A stretch of 5,903 bases of DNA. It comes from Bacteroidota bacterium (GTDB taxonomy: Bacteria > Bacteroidota > Bacteroidia > Flavobacteriales_D > Crocinitomicaceae). Under the pieces are notes generated by a model that did not search any database, was not told the DNA's origin, and was given only the letters and a program-made list of their open reading frames with translations. Below, piece after piece: positions 1 to 5,903 of this stretch; position 1 is the stretch's first letter, and every line of letters starts with the position of its first letter. The stretch spans positions 1-5,903 of the forward strand of contig VGML01000135.1 in the NCBI GenBank assembly GCA_016866415.1. Reading direction: 5' to 3'. The position numbers and the translations under genes were made by a program.

Positions 1-2122
1 GATGACTTGCAATTAGAAGTTTTAAAATTTCTTGGGCTGCCTTTGAAATTTTCGTTCCAGGGCCATAAATTCCAAAAACACCAGCATTCTCTAAAAATGA
101 ATAATCTTTTTGAGGGATTACTCCACCTGCAATTACCATGATATCCAAACGATCCAATGACTTTAACTCTTCAATGACAGCAGGAACTAAAGTTTTATGT
201 CCTGCTGCAAGAGAAGAAACACCAAGAATGTGTACATCATTTTCAACCGCCTGTTTAGCGGCCTCTTCAGGTGTTTGGAATAAAGGTCCGATATCAACAT
301 CGAAACCGATATCAGCAAATGCTGTTGCGATAACTTTAGCCCCTCTGTCATGACCATCCTGACCCATTTTTGCAATCATAATTCGTGGTCTTCTTCCCTC
401 TAATTTTGTGAAGGTAACTACCAATTCAATCGCTTTCAGAAAATCCTCGTCTTTCATTGCTTCTTTTGAATATACCTGACTAATTGCTCGTATTGTGGCT
501 TTGTACCGACCGTAAACGTTTTCCAAAGCAAGTGAAATTTCACCAAGTGTGCAGCGTGCTAAAGCACATTCTACTGCTATTTCTAATAAGTTTCCTTCAC
601 CACTTCGAGCACACTCCTCAAGTTTTGCTAATAAGTCATGCACTTGGTTTTGATCCCGAGTTAACTTCAATTCGTTGAGTCGATTAACTTGTTCTGCACG
701 AACTTTGGAATTATCGATTTCTAAAATATCAATGTCTGTTTGCTCTTCAACTTGAAAGCGATTTACACCAACAATAACATCTTTTCCTGAATCAATTCTG
801 GCTTGTTTCTTTGCTGCCGCTTCTTCGATTCGCATTTTTGGAATTCCCGTTTCGATTGCTTTAGCCATTCCTCCCAATTCTTCAACTTCTTGAATCAATT
901 TCCAGGCTTCATCAACCAATTCAGATGTTAATTTTTCAACGTAATAACTTCCTGCGAATGGATCGATAAATGAAGTTATTCCAGTTTCTTTTTGGATATA
1001 TATTTGTGTATTTCTAGCAATTCTGGCTGAAAAATCTGTGGGCAAGGCAATTGCTTCATCTAGTGCATTAGTGTGCAATGATTGGGTTCCACCCAGGGTC
1101 GCAGCCATAGCCTCGATACATGTTCTAGCGACATTATTAAACGGATCTTGTTCTGTTAAAGACCATCCAGAGGTTTGACAATGGGTTCGAAGTGCAGTAG
1201 ATTTTTTATTTTCTGGATTAAATTCATTAACAAGTTTGGCCCAGAGCAATCTTCCCGCTCTCATTTTCGCAATCTCCATGTGGTGATTCATGCCGATTGC
1301 CCAAAAGAAACTCAGACGTGGTGCAAAATTATCAATTTTTAGACCTGCTTTAATTCCTGTTCGAATGTATTCAACTCCATCTGCTAAGGTATATGCTAAT
1401 TCAAGCGCGGCAGTTGCCCCGGCTTCTTGCATATGATAACCTGAAATTGAAATCGAATTGAACTTCGGCATTTTTTGCGAAGTATACTCGAATATATCAG
1501 CAATTATGCGCATCGAAGGAACTGGAGGATATATGTAGGTATTTCGAACCATGAACTCCTTCAAAATATCATTTTGAATTGTTCCCGCCAGTTTTGAAGC
1601 CTCAACACTTTGCTCTTTAGCTGCAGCAATGTAAAAAGCCATAATCGGTAAAACTGCTCCATTCATGGTCATCGATACGGACATTTCGCCAAGTGGAATC
1701 TCGTTGAAAAGCACTTTCATGTCTTCGATGGAATCTATGGCGACACCTGCTTTTCCGACATCACCTATTACACGAGGGTGATCCGAATCATAACCTCTGT
1801 GGGTGGCTAAATCGAAAGCGACAGAAAGTCCTTTTTGACCGGCTGCAAGGTTTCTTCGGTAGAAAGCATTGGATTCCTCAGCAGTTGAAAATCCAGCATA
1901 TTGTCGAATGGTCCATGGTTTAGAAACATACATTGATGCGTAGGGGCCTCCCAAATAGGGCTCTATTCCAGATAAATAATTTAAATGATTGAGATCTTCA
2001 ACATCCGTTTGGGTGTATTCCGAATGAATGGAAATATTTTCTGCGGTTTCAAATAATAAACGTTCTGAAAGTTCAATCTTCGATTTCTGAAAATCAATTT
2101 CGCCAAGTTCTTTTCGCTTCAT
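1..2122 (-). CDS. mutB: Methylmalonyl-CoA mutase large (catalytic) subunit, 3' end cut by the window edge
   Basis: This enzyme interconverts (R)-methylmalonyl-CoA and succinyl-CoA in the cytoplasm by adenosylcobalamin radical chemistry, and works as a heterodimer with MutA. The window holds 707 codons without a stop. Family lengths suggest that only a few C-terminal residues are missing. Residues 1 to about 560 form the substrate-binding TIM barrel, with RQYAGFST (Tyr75, matching Tyr89 of the Propionibacterium enzyme), FDLATHRGYDSD, and SGYHMQEAGA (His230, matching His244). The cobalamin-binding Rossmann domain follows. It has GQDGHDRGAK with Asp589-x-His591-x-x-Gly594 (His591 is the lower axial cobalt ligand), GVSSLAAGH (634-642) and the Gly666-Gly667 turn. 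The ATG at 2122-2120 lies one base after the mutA stop. An in-frame stop seven codons upstream, with no ATG, GTG or TTG between, fixes the start. No Shine-Dalgarno site is visible, so translation is probably coupled to mutA. All key residues are intact. Some Bacteroidota annotations call this gene scpA. Confidence 0.97.
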   Translation of the reverse strand, partial: MKRKELGEIDFQKSKIELSERLLFETAENISIHSEYTQTDVEDLNHLNYLSGIEPYLGGPYASMYVSKPWTIRQYAGFSTAEESNAFYRRNLAAGQKGLSVAFDLATHRGYDSDHPRVIGDVGKAGVAIDSIEDMKVLFNEIPLGEMSVSMTMNGAVLPIMAFYIAAAKEQSVEASKLAGTIQNDILKEFMVRNTYIYPPVPSMRIIADIFEYTSQKMPKFNSISISGYHMQEAGATAALELAYTLADGVEYIRTGIKAGLKIDNFAPRLSFFWAIGMNHHMEIAKMRAGRLLWAKLVNEFNPENKKSTALRTHCQTSGWSLTEQDPFNNVARTCIEAMAATLGGTQSLHTNALDEAIALPTDFSARIARNTQIYIQKETGITSFIDPFAGSYYVEKLTSELVDEAWKLIQEVEELGGMAKAIETGIPKMRIEEAAAKKQARIDSGKDVIVGVNRFQVEEQTDIDILEIDNSKVRAEQVNRLNELKLTRDQNQVHDLLAKLEECARSGEGNLLEIAVECALARCTLGEISLALENVYGRYKATIRAISQVYSKEAMKDEDFLKAIELVVTFTKLEGRRPRIMIAKMGQDGHDRGAKVIATAFADIGFDVDIGPLFQTPEEAAKQAVENDVHILGVSSLAAGHKTLVPAVIEELKSLDRLDIMVIAGGVIPQKDYSFLENAGVFGIYGPGTKISKAAQEILKLLIASH

Positions 2123-2148
2123 CTTAATTGCAATTTTCGAAAATTAAG
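2123..2148 (-). repeat. Inverted repeat and 14-base palindrome at the mutA/mutB junction
   Basis: AATTTTCGAAAATT (2132-2145) equals its own reverse complement. Around it, CTTAATT (2123-2129) pairs with AATTAAG (2142-2148). The structure covers the last codons and stop of mutA and ends two bases before the first A of the mutB start codon region. The two pairings overlap and cannot form at the same time. It is AU-rich, so any RNA hairpin would be weak. It could influence reinitiation at mutB or be chance in AT-rich DNA. Confidence 0.4.
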
Positions 2149-3347
2149 TAGGGTAGTTCCAAATACATTTTTTCTTTCGTCCATGAATTAGTTTCATCAG
2201 TTGGATTTAAGAAACAATTTACTCCAATCAATTCCAATTTCTTTTCATTGAATTTCTTAATTCGCTTGTTTCGTGTTTCAGAAATGGTTTTTCGAATGAA
2301 GTCAATTTTAGCTGTCCCATTAACCGACTCAAATTTCTCCAATGTTTTTAAAAAATCCCAAGCTTTCAAAATAATTTGTTCGGTCAATAATTCAACCGTA
2401 TTGCTTCCTTTCAGCGGATTTTTTACATAATCGAAATAACTTTCTTCTTTAAGCATATTTGAGATATTCAAAGCCATTCTTCTTGAAAAATCAGTTGAAC
2501 CTTTTGCAGACAGCCCATCATATGGACCAACTGTTAATTCAGAAACTCCACCGGAAATCGCTGCCATGGCTTCCGTAGTTTGTCTTAATAAATTCGTATG
2601 CGGGTCTTTCAGTGATTTGTTTCCATATCCGATTTCGGCAGTGAAATGGAGTTCGGGGTTAATTTGATAAAGATTACATAATTGATTTACAAGCCATTTT
2701 GCTGCTCTTATTTTAGCAATTTCTATGAAATAATTTGAACCAATACCCAGGTGAAAGTTGAATTTCCTTGCATTCGTATGATTAATCAAAATCTCATGAA
2801 ATGTTGACAGCATTACTCCAATTTCTTGCCATGTGTTTGCGCCAATTTGTTGAAGTTCAAACCCGTTTATGAGAAAAGAATCATTTTCATTAGAATCAAT
2901 TTCCTCCGCGAGCGGATCAATTACTAAATCGATCTGTTCAATTCTGGTTTCAATAGCAAATTTTACATATGACTCATGTTCTTTTTTACTTGAAATGGAA
3001 ATCCGTGAATGGATATATTCGAATTCAATATCCTTGAAAAGTTTGTTCCAATTGGTGTTGGAATTTTTAATATCAAAAAATAAACTGTCAGCGCCCTGCA
3101 TCAAAGCCTTTAAGCAAGATTGATTCGCTTCAACTTCGTCTTTGACTTCGATTCTGAAACAATTTTTCCACTCGTTTGAAATTCTGATTTCAGGTGTTTC
3201 AAATGATTTAGAAGTTACTTGGGTAATGTCAAATTCAATTTGCTCAATTTCATTTTTGTAGAGGATTCGATCTTTATTTTCTTTTAATTCTGAGATTATT
3301 TTTTCTCTCCATAAATCTCTATCAGGTAATGTGAATTGAAACTCCAT
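2124..3347 (-). CDS. mutA: Methylmalonyl-CoA mutase small (non-catalytic) subunit, short form
   Basis: The product (407 residues) is the structural partner of MutB. Family features seen are GANTWQEIG (169-177), NYFIEIAKIRAAKWL (205-219), RQTTEAMAAISGG (255-267) followed by LTVGPYD (271-277), and EESYFDYVKNP (301-311), where catalytic chains usually read DPxAGSYY. The C-terminal GVNCFLNPTDE (375-385) corresponds to the segment that normally closes the barrel domain. No DxHxxG motif and no cobalamin domain follow, so the protein stops after the barrel. The full-length Propionibacterium subunit is about 640 residues and keeps a degenerate B12 domain, while many Bacteroidota forms are shorter. 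The N-terminal 160 residues are poorly conserved, and I could not find the usual substrate-contacting KP-x-Y segment there. The gene leads the operon, starts from a promoter in the divergent gap, and ends one base before mutB. Its identity is secure from its position and the barrel motifs. Its own catalytic activity is very unlikely. Confidence 0.9.
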   Translation of the reverse strand: MEFQFTLPDRDLWREKIISELKENKDRILYKNEIEQIEFDITQVTSKSFETPEIRISNEWKNCFRIEVKDEVEANQSCLKALMQGADSLFFDIKNSNTNWNKLFKDIEFEYIHSRISISSKKEHESYVKFAIETRIEQIDLVIDPLAEEIDSNENDSFLINGFELQQIGANTWQEIGVMLSTFHEILINHTNARKFNFHLGIGSNYFIEIAKIRAAKWLVNQLCNLYQINPELHFTAEIGYGNKSLKDPHTNLLRQTTEAMAAISGGVSELTVGPYDGLSAKGSTDFSRRMALNISNMLKEESYFDYVKNPLKGSNTVELLTEQIILKAWDFLKTLEKFESVNGTAKIDFIRKTISETRNKRIKKFNEKKLELIGVNCFLNPTDETNSWTKEKMYLELPYLIFENCN

Positions 3348-3369
3348 GCGTAATTTTCGATTGTTTAGT

Positions 3370-3380
3370 CAAAGATACAA
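3370..3380 (-). promoter_or_regulatory. mutAB promoter, Bacteroidota-type -7 element
   Basis: On the minus strand this reads TTGTATCTTTG, whose last eight bases (3377-3370) match the Bacteroidota primary sigma -7 consensus TAnnTTTG exactly. Transcription would start roughly at 3363, giving a leader of about 15 bases before the mutA ATG at 3347. No TTG -33 element lies at the usual 17-23 base spacing, so the promoter may be weak or need an activator. No Shine-Dalgarno sequence precedes mutA, which is normal in this phylum. Confidence 0.55.
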
Positions 3381-3397
3381 TTCTAGGATGAAAATTA

Positions 3398-3430
3398 TTG
3401 ATATATTAATTTATTCTTTCATTAATTTTA
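3398..3430 (+). promoter_or_regulatory. Weak candidate acs promoter
   Basis: TTG at 3398-3400, a 22-base spacer, then TAATTTTA at 3423-3430, which matches TAnnTTTG at all but the last base. The start of transcription would fall near 3437, about 15 bases before the acs ATG. The region is so AT-rich that such a match is not rare, and no better plus-strand element is visible in the gap between mutA and acs. Confidence 0.22.
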
Positions 3431-3435
3431 GAACA

Positions 3436-3447
3436 TTCAAATTTGAA
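3436..3447. promoter_or_regulatory. 12-base perfect palindrome just upstream of acs
   Basis: TTCAAATTTGAA is a perfect palindrome that ends four bases before the acs ATG at 3452. It lies about where a transcript from the weak acs promoter candidate would begin. This fits an operator for a dimeric regulator, but no regulator gene is in the window and no second copy is seen near the other genes. A chance palindrome in AT-rich DNA is also plausible. Confidence 0.3.
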
Positions 3448-3451
3448 AACT

Positions 3452-5365
3452 ATGAGTTATCCGTATCAAATAAAATCGCTTGATGATTACAACAATCATT
3501 ACAAACAAAGCGTGGAACAACCGAATGAGTTTTGGGGAGAAATTGCGAATCATTTTGTTTGGAAAAAGAAATGGGATGAGGTTCTTAATTGGGATTTCAA
3601 AAAACCGTCAGTAAAATGGTTTGAAGGTGGGAAACTCAACATCACAGAAAATTGTTTGGATCGCCATTTAATAGACAAATCGGATGTTCCTGCCATCGTT
3701 TTTGAAGCCAATAATCCGAATGAAGAAAAAGTAGTTTTAACGTATCGCGAACTCTATGATCAAGTGAATCAATTTTCAAACGTACTAAAAAACAATGGTG
3801 TAAAAAAAGGAGATCGTGTTTGCATTTACATGGGTATGATTCCGGAATTAGCCATTGCAACGCTGGCCTGTGCGCGAATTGGAGCAATTCACTCGGTTAT
3901 TTTTGGAGGATTTTCAGCACAGGCAATTGCCGATCGTTTGGAAGACGCAAAAGCTGAATTTATTGTTACTTGTGATGGTGCTTTTCGCGGAGCTAAAGAC
4001 ATTCCCCTAAAAAATGTTGTTGATGATGCTTTGATTGGAAATCATACGGTTAAAAAAGTAATTGTTTACCAACGAACTCATACACCGGTGAACATGTTGA
4101 AAGGTCGTGATTTTTGGTGGAGTGACGAAATGGAAAAAGTTGTTCAACAAGGACAGTTTTTTTGTGAACCCGAAGCGATGGATGCAGAAGATATTCTTTT
4201 CATTCTCTACACTTCAGGATCTACGGGTAAACCAAAAGGAGTAGTTCATACAACTGCGGGTTATATGGTTTGGACGAATTACACCTTTGTCAATGTTTTT
4301 CAATACCAACCTGAACAAGTTCATTTTTGCACTGCCGACATTGGCTGGATTACAGGCCATAGTTACATTGTTTACGGCCCATTAAGCGCAGGAGCAACGA
4401 CACTCATGTTTGAGGGAATTCCAACGTGGCCGGATGCAGGTCGTTTTTGGGAAATCGTTCAAAAACACAAGGTGGATATTCTTTATACTGCCCCAACTGC
4501 TATAAGAAGTTTGATGGGTTTTGGCCTCAATACAATTAATGACAAGGATTTGAGTTCCTTGAAAGTCCTGGGTTCTGTTGGTGAGCCAATTAATGAAGAA
4601 GCTTGGCATTGGTATCACAAAAACATCGGAAAGGAAAATTGTCCAGTGGTTGATACATGGTGGCAAACAGAAACGGGTGGAATTATGATTTCTAATATGG
4701 CAAATGTCACACCTGGTATTCCATCTTATGCGACACTTCCGCTTCCAGGTGTTCAGCCCTGTCTAGTAGACGATTCTGGAAAAGAAATTGAGGGAAATGA
4801 CGTTTCTGGGAATTTGTGTATTAAATTTCCATGGCCGGGCATGATTCGGACAACTTATGGCGACCATGAACGATGTCGTCAGACGTATTTTTCGGTTTAT
4901 GAAAATAAGTATTTCACTGGCGACGGATGTTACCGTGATTCAAATGGGAATTACCGAATTACGGGTAGGGTAGATGATGTGTTGAATGTGAGTGGTCATC
5001 GCATTGGAACTGCAGAAGTAGAGAACGCGATAAACATGCACACTGGAGTGATTGAAAGTGCGGTAGTTGGTTATCCGCATGATATCAAAGGTCAAGGAAT
5101 TTATGCTTACGTCATTATTGATGACACCCACGGTGATGCTGAATTAACCAAAAAAGATATTCTCCAAACCGTCACTCGCGTAATTGGCCCAATTGCTAAA
5201 CCAGATAAAATTCAGTTTGTTCCTGGATTACCAAAAACAAGAAGTGGAAAAATCATGCGTCGCATTTTACGAAAAATTGCCGAAGGAGACACTTCTAATT
5301 TAGGAGACACAAGTACTTTGCTTGATCCATCTTTGGTAGATGTTATTAAGAATGGAGCTTTTTGA
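3452..5365 (+). CDS. acs: Acetyl-CoA synthetase (acetate--CoA ligase, AMP-forming)
   Basis: This cytoplasmic enzyme activates acetate with ATP to acetyl-AMP and then forms acetyl-CoA. The ATG at 3452 gives 637 residues beginning MSYPYQIKS, a typical start and length for the family (about 630-650). A TTG nine bases upstream is open in frame but is an unlikely start. Adenylation motifs appear in order: the phosphate-binding loop TSGSTGKPKG (254-263); DTWWQTETGG (401-410), whose Trp404 matches the acyl-pocket tryptophan (Trp414 in Salmonella Acs) that favours acetate over longer acids; TGDG (489-492); the hinge GRVDDVLNVSGHR (505-517); and SGKIMRR with Lys600. Lys600 is the catalytic lysine, acetylated in other bacteria to switch the enzyme off. 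Arg179 in FRGAK lies in the expected CoA-phosphate-binding area. The gene is complete and intact, and is transcribed divergently from mutAB. Propionate may be a minor substrate (inference from the family). Confidence 0.97.
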   Translation: MSYPYQIKSLDDYNNHYKQSVEQPNEFWGEIANHFVWKKKWDEVLNWDFKKPSVKWFEGGKLNITENCLDRHLIDKSDVPAIVFEANNPNEEKVVLTYRELYDQVNQFSNVLKNNGVKKGDRVCIYMGMIPELAIATLACARIGAIHSVIFGGFSAQAIADRLEDAKAEFIVTCDGAFRGAKDIPLKNVVDDALIGNHTVKKVIVYQRTHTPVNMLKGRDFWWSDEMEKVVQQGQFFCEPEAMDAEDILFILYTSGSTGKPKGVVHTTAGYMVWTNYTFVNVFQYQPEQVHFCTADIGWITGHSYIVYGPLSAGATTLMFEGIPTWPDAGRFWEIVQKHKVDILYTAPTAIRSLMGFGLNTINDKDLSSLKVLGSVGEPINEEAWHWYHKNIGKENCPVVDTWWQTETGGIMISNMANVTPGIPSYATLPLPGVQPCLVDDSGKEIEGNDVSGNLCIKFPWPGMIRTTYGDHERCRQTYFSVYENKYFTGDGCYRDSNGNYRITGRVDDVLNVSGHRIGTAEVENAINMHTGVIESAVVGYPHDIKGQGIYAYVIIDDTHGDAELTKKDILQTVTRVIGPIAKPDKIQFVPGLPKTRSGKIMRRILRKIAEGDTSNLGDTSTLLDPSLVDVIKNGAF

Positions 5366-5402
5366 TTGGATTTAGTTGACTCCAAGTAAATTTGTATCTT
5401 CG
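5361..5402 (+). promoter_or_regulatory. Promoter of the cysteine desulfurase gene
   Basis: TAAATTTG at 5387-5394 matches the Bacteroidota -7 element TAnnTTTG exactly. TTG at 5366-5368 lies 18 bases upstream and TTTG at 5361-5364 lies 22 bases upstream; both spacings are allowed for the -33 element, and the second overlaps the acs stop codon. Directly downstream, TTGTATCTTCG (5392-5402) resembles the mutA promoter element with one change, giving an alternative -7. The desulfurase is therefore probably transcribed on its own as well as by any read-through from acs. Confidence 0.55.
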
Positions 5403-5416
5403 TAAAAAGTTTTTGA

Positions 5417-5903
5417 ATGCGCGTTTATCTTGACAATGCAGCTACTACACCAATTGCACCCGAAGTTGTGGAAGCTATGTTACCTGTTTTAAAGGATACT
5501 TTTGGAAATCCATCTTCAACACATTTTTTTGGTCGCAATGCAAAGGCGTTGATTGAAACTTCCCGCAGGACAATCGCAAAACACTTAAATTGTCAGGCCT
5601 CAGAAATCATTTTCATGTCAGGTGGAACGGAAGCGGATAACATGGCTATACATGCATCTGTTTTCGAATTGGGAGTGAAACGCATTATTACCTCGAGCAT
5701 TGAACACCATGCCGTTGGTCATACGGTTGAGGCGCTTGCTCATCACGGACACGTTGAAATGAAACTCGTGAACCTTGATAGCAAAGGAAACGTTAATTTG
5801 AATCATTTGGAGGAAATTTTACAGGATGGAATTTCCACACTGGTTTCCATGATGCATGCGAACAATGAAATTGCGACCATGCTTCCGCTGAAAAAAGTGT
5901 CGG
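5417..5903 (+). CDS. Cysteine desulfurase, NifS/IscS type (class V aminotransferase fold), N-terminal part
   Basis: The family uses pyridoxal phosphate to take sulfur from L-cysteine, leaving alanine and an enzyme persulfide that feeds Fe-S cluster assembly or tRNA thiolation. The 162 residues present begin MRVYLDNAATTP, and LDNAATTP (5-12) is the family signature. FGNPSSTH follows. SGGTEADNMA (68-77) forms the cofactor phosphate-binding loop. SSIEHHAV contains His97, which matches the PLP-stacking histidine (His104 of E. coli IscS). MHANNEIAT (146-154) carries the conserved Asn-Asn cofactor contact. The PLP lysine and the active-site cysteine lie beyond the window edge; the full protein should be about 370-390 residues. 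The ATG is preceded directly by an in-frame TGA, so the start is certain. Family signatures do not tell NifS, IscS and other group I members apart without the rest of the gene and its neighbours, so no symbol is given. Confidence 0.93.
   Translation, partial: MRVYLDNAATTPIAPEVVEAMLPVLKDTFGNPSSTHFFGRNAKALIETSRRTIAKHLNCQASEIIFMSGGTEADNMAIHASVFELGVKRIITSSIEHHAVGHTVEALAHHGHVEMKLVNLDSKGNVNLNHLEEILQDGISTLVSMMHANNEIATMLPLKKVS

Noticed and set aside
138..678. Short open frames on the plus strand at 138-353 and 484-678, and a minus-strand frame at 187-375
   Set aside because: All lie inside mutB in other frames, give compositions unlike real proteins, and overlap its conserved cobalamin and linker domains.
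2248..3123. Plus-strand open frames at 2248-2430 and 2869-3123
   Set aside because: They run antisense to mutA, show no recognisable motif, and have no promoter or start context.
3443..3451. TTG start for acs three codons upstream of the ATG
   Set aside because: The ATG at 3452 gives the usual family N-terminus, and the TTG lies inside the palindrome with no ribosome binding site.
3642..5131. Minus-strand open frames at 3642-3887, 4382-4666 and 4940-5131
   Set aside because: They are antisense shadows of acs, whose sense frame carries every adenylation motif.
5366..5385. Possible acs terminator, a 5-base stem TTGGA/TCCAA with a 10-base loop
   Set aside because: The stem is short and weak, no T-run follows, and it overlaps the desulfurase promoter.
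5618..5806. Minus-strand open frame opposite the cysteine desulfurase
   Set aside because: It is antisense to the conserved cofactor-binding part of the desulfurase and has no recognisable features.

Overview
This AT-rich window reads as ordinary core metabolism from a member of the Bacteroidota, probably Flavobacteriales or a relative. Three things point there: the proteins have Bacteroidota-like character, Shine-Dalgarno sites are missing, and there are good matches to the Bacteroidota sigma factor -7 element TAnnTTTG. No mobile element, CRISPR array, tRNA, rRNA or phage gene was seen.

The left half (1-3347, minus strand) is a two-gene operon for adenosylcobalamin-dependent methylmalonyl-CoA mutase. 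mutA (3347-2124) encodes the small, non-catalytic subunit. One base after its stop comes mutB (2122 to beyond base 1), the catalytic large subunit. mutB keeps the substrate-site Tyr and His and the DxHxxG cobalamin motif, and it leaves the window only a few codons before its expected end. MutA is short: it has no cobalamin-binding domain and has lost the catalytic residues.

A 104-base divergent intergenic region (3348-3451) separates mutAB from acs (3452-5365, plus strand), a complete AMP-forming acetyl-CoA synthetase. It carries a clear mutA promoter element, a weak acs promoter candidate and a 12-base perfect palindrome just before the acs start. A fourth gene (5417 to beyond 5903, plus) begins 51 bases after acs. 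It encodes the N-terminal 162 residues of a NifS/IscS-type cysteine desulfurase and has a good promoter of its own.

Acting together, Acs makes acetyl-CoA (possibly also propionyl-CoA at low efficiency), and MutAB interconverts methylmalonyl-CoA and succinyl-CoA. This links short-chain acyl-CoA metabolism to the TCA cycle. The desulfurase supplies sulfur for Fe-S clusters or tRNA thiolation and is probably only a neighbour. I found no convincing new biological system. The points worth a second look are the reduced MutA, the mutA/mutB junction, and the regulatory sites in the two intergenic gaps.
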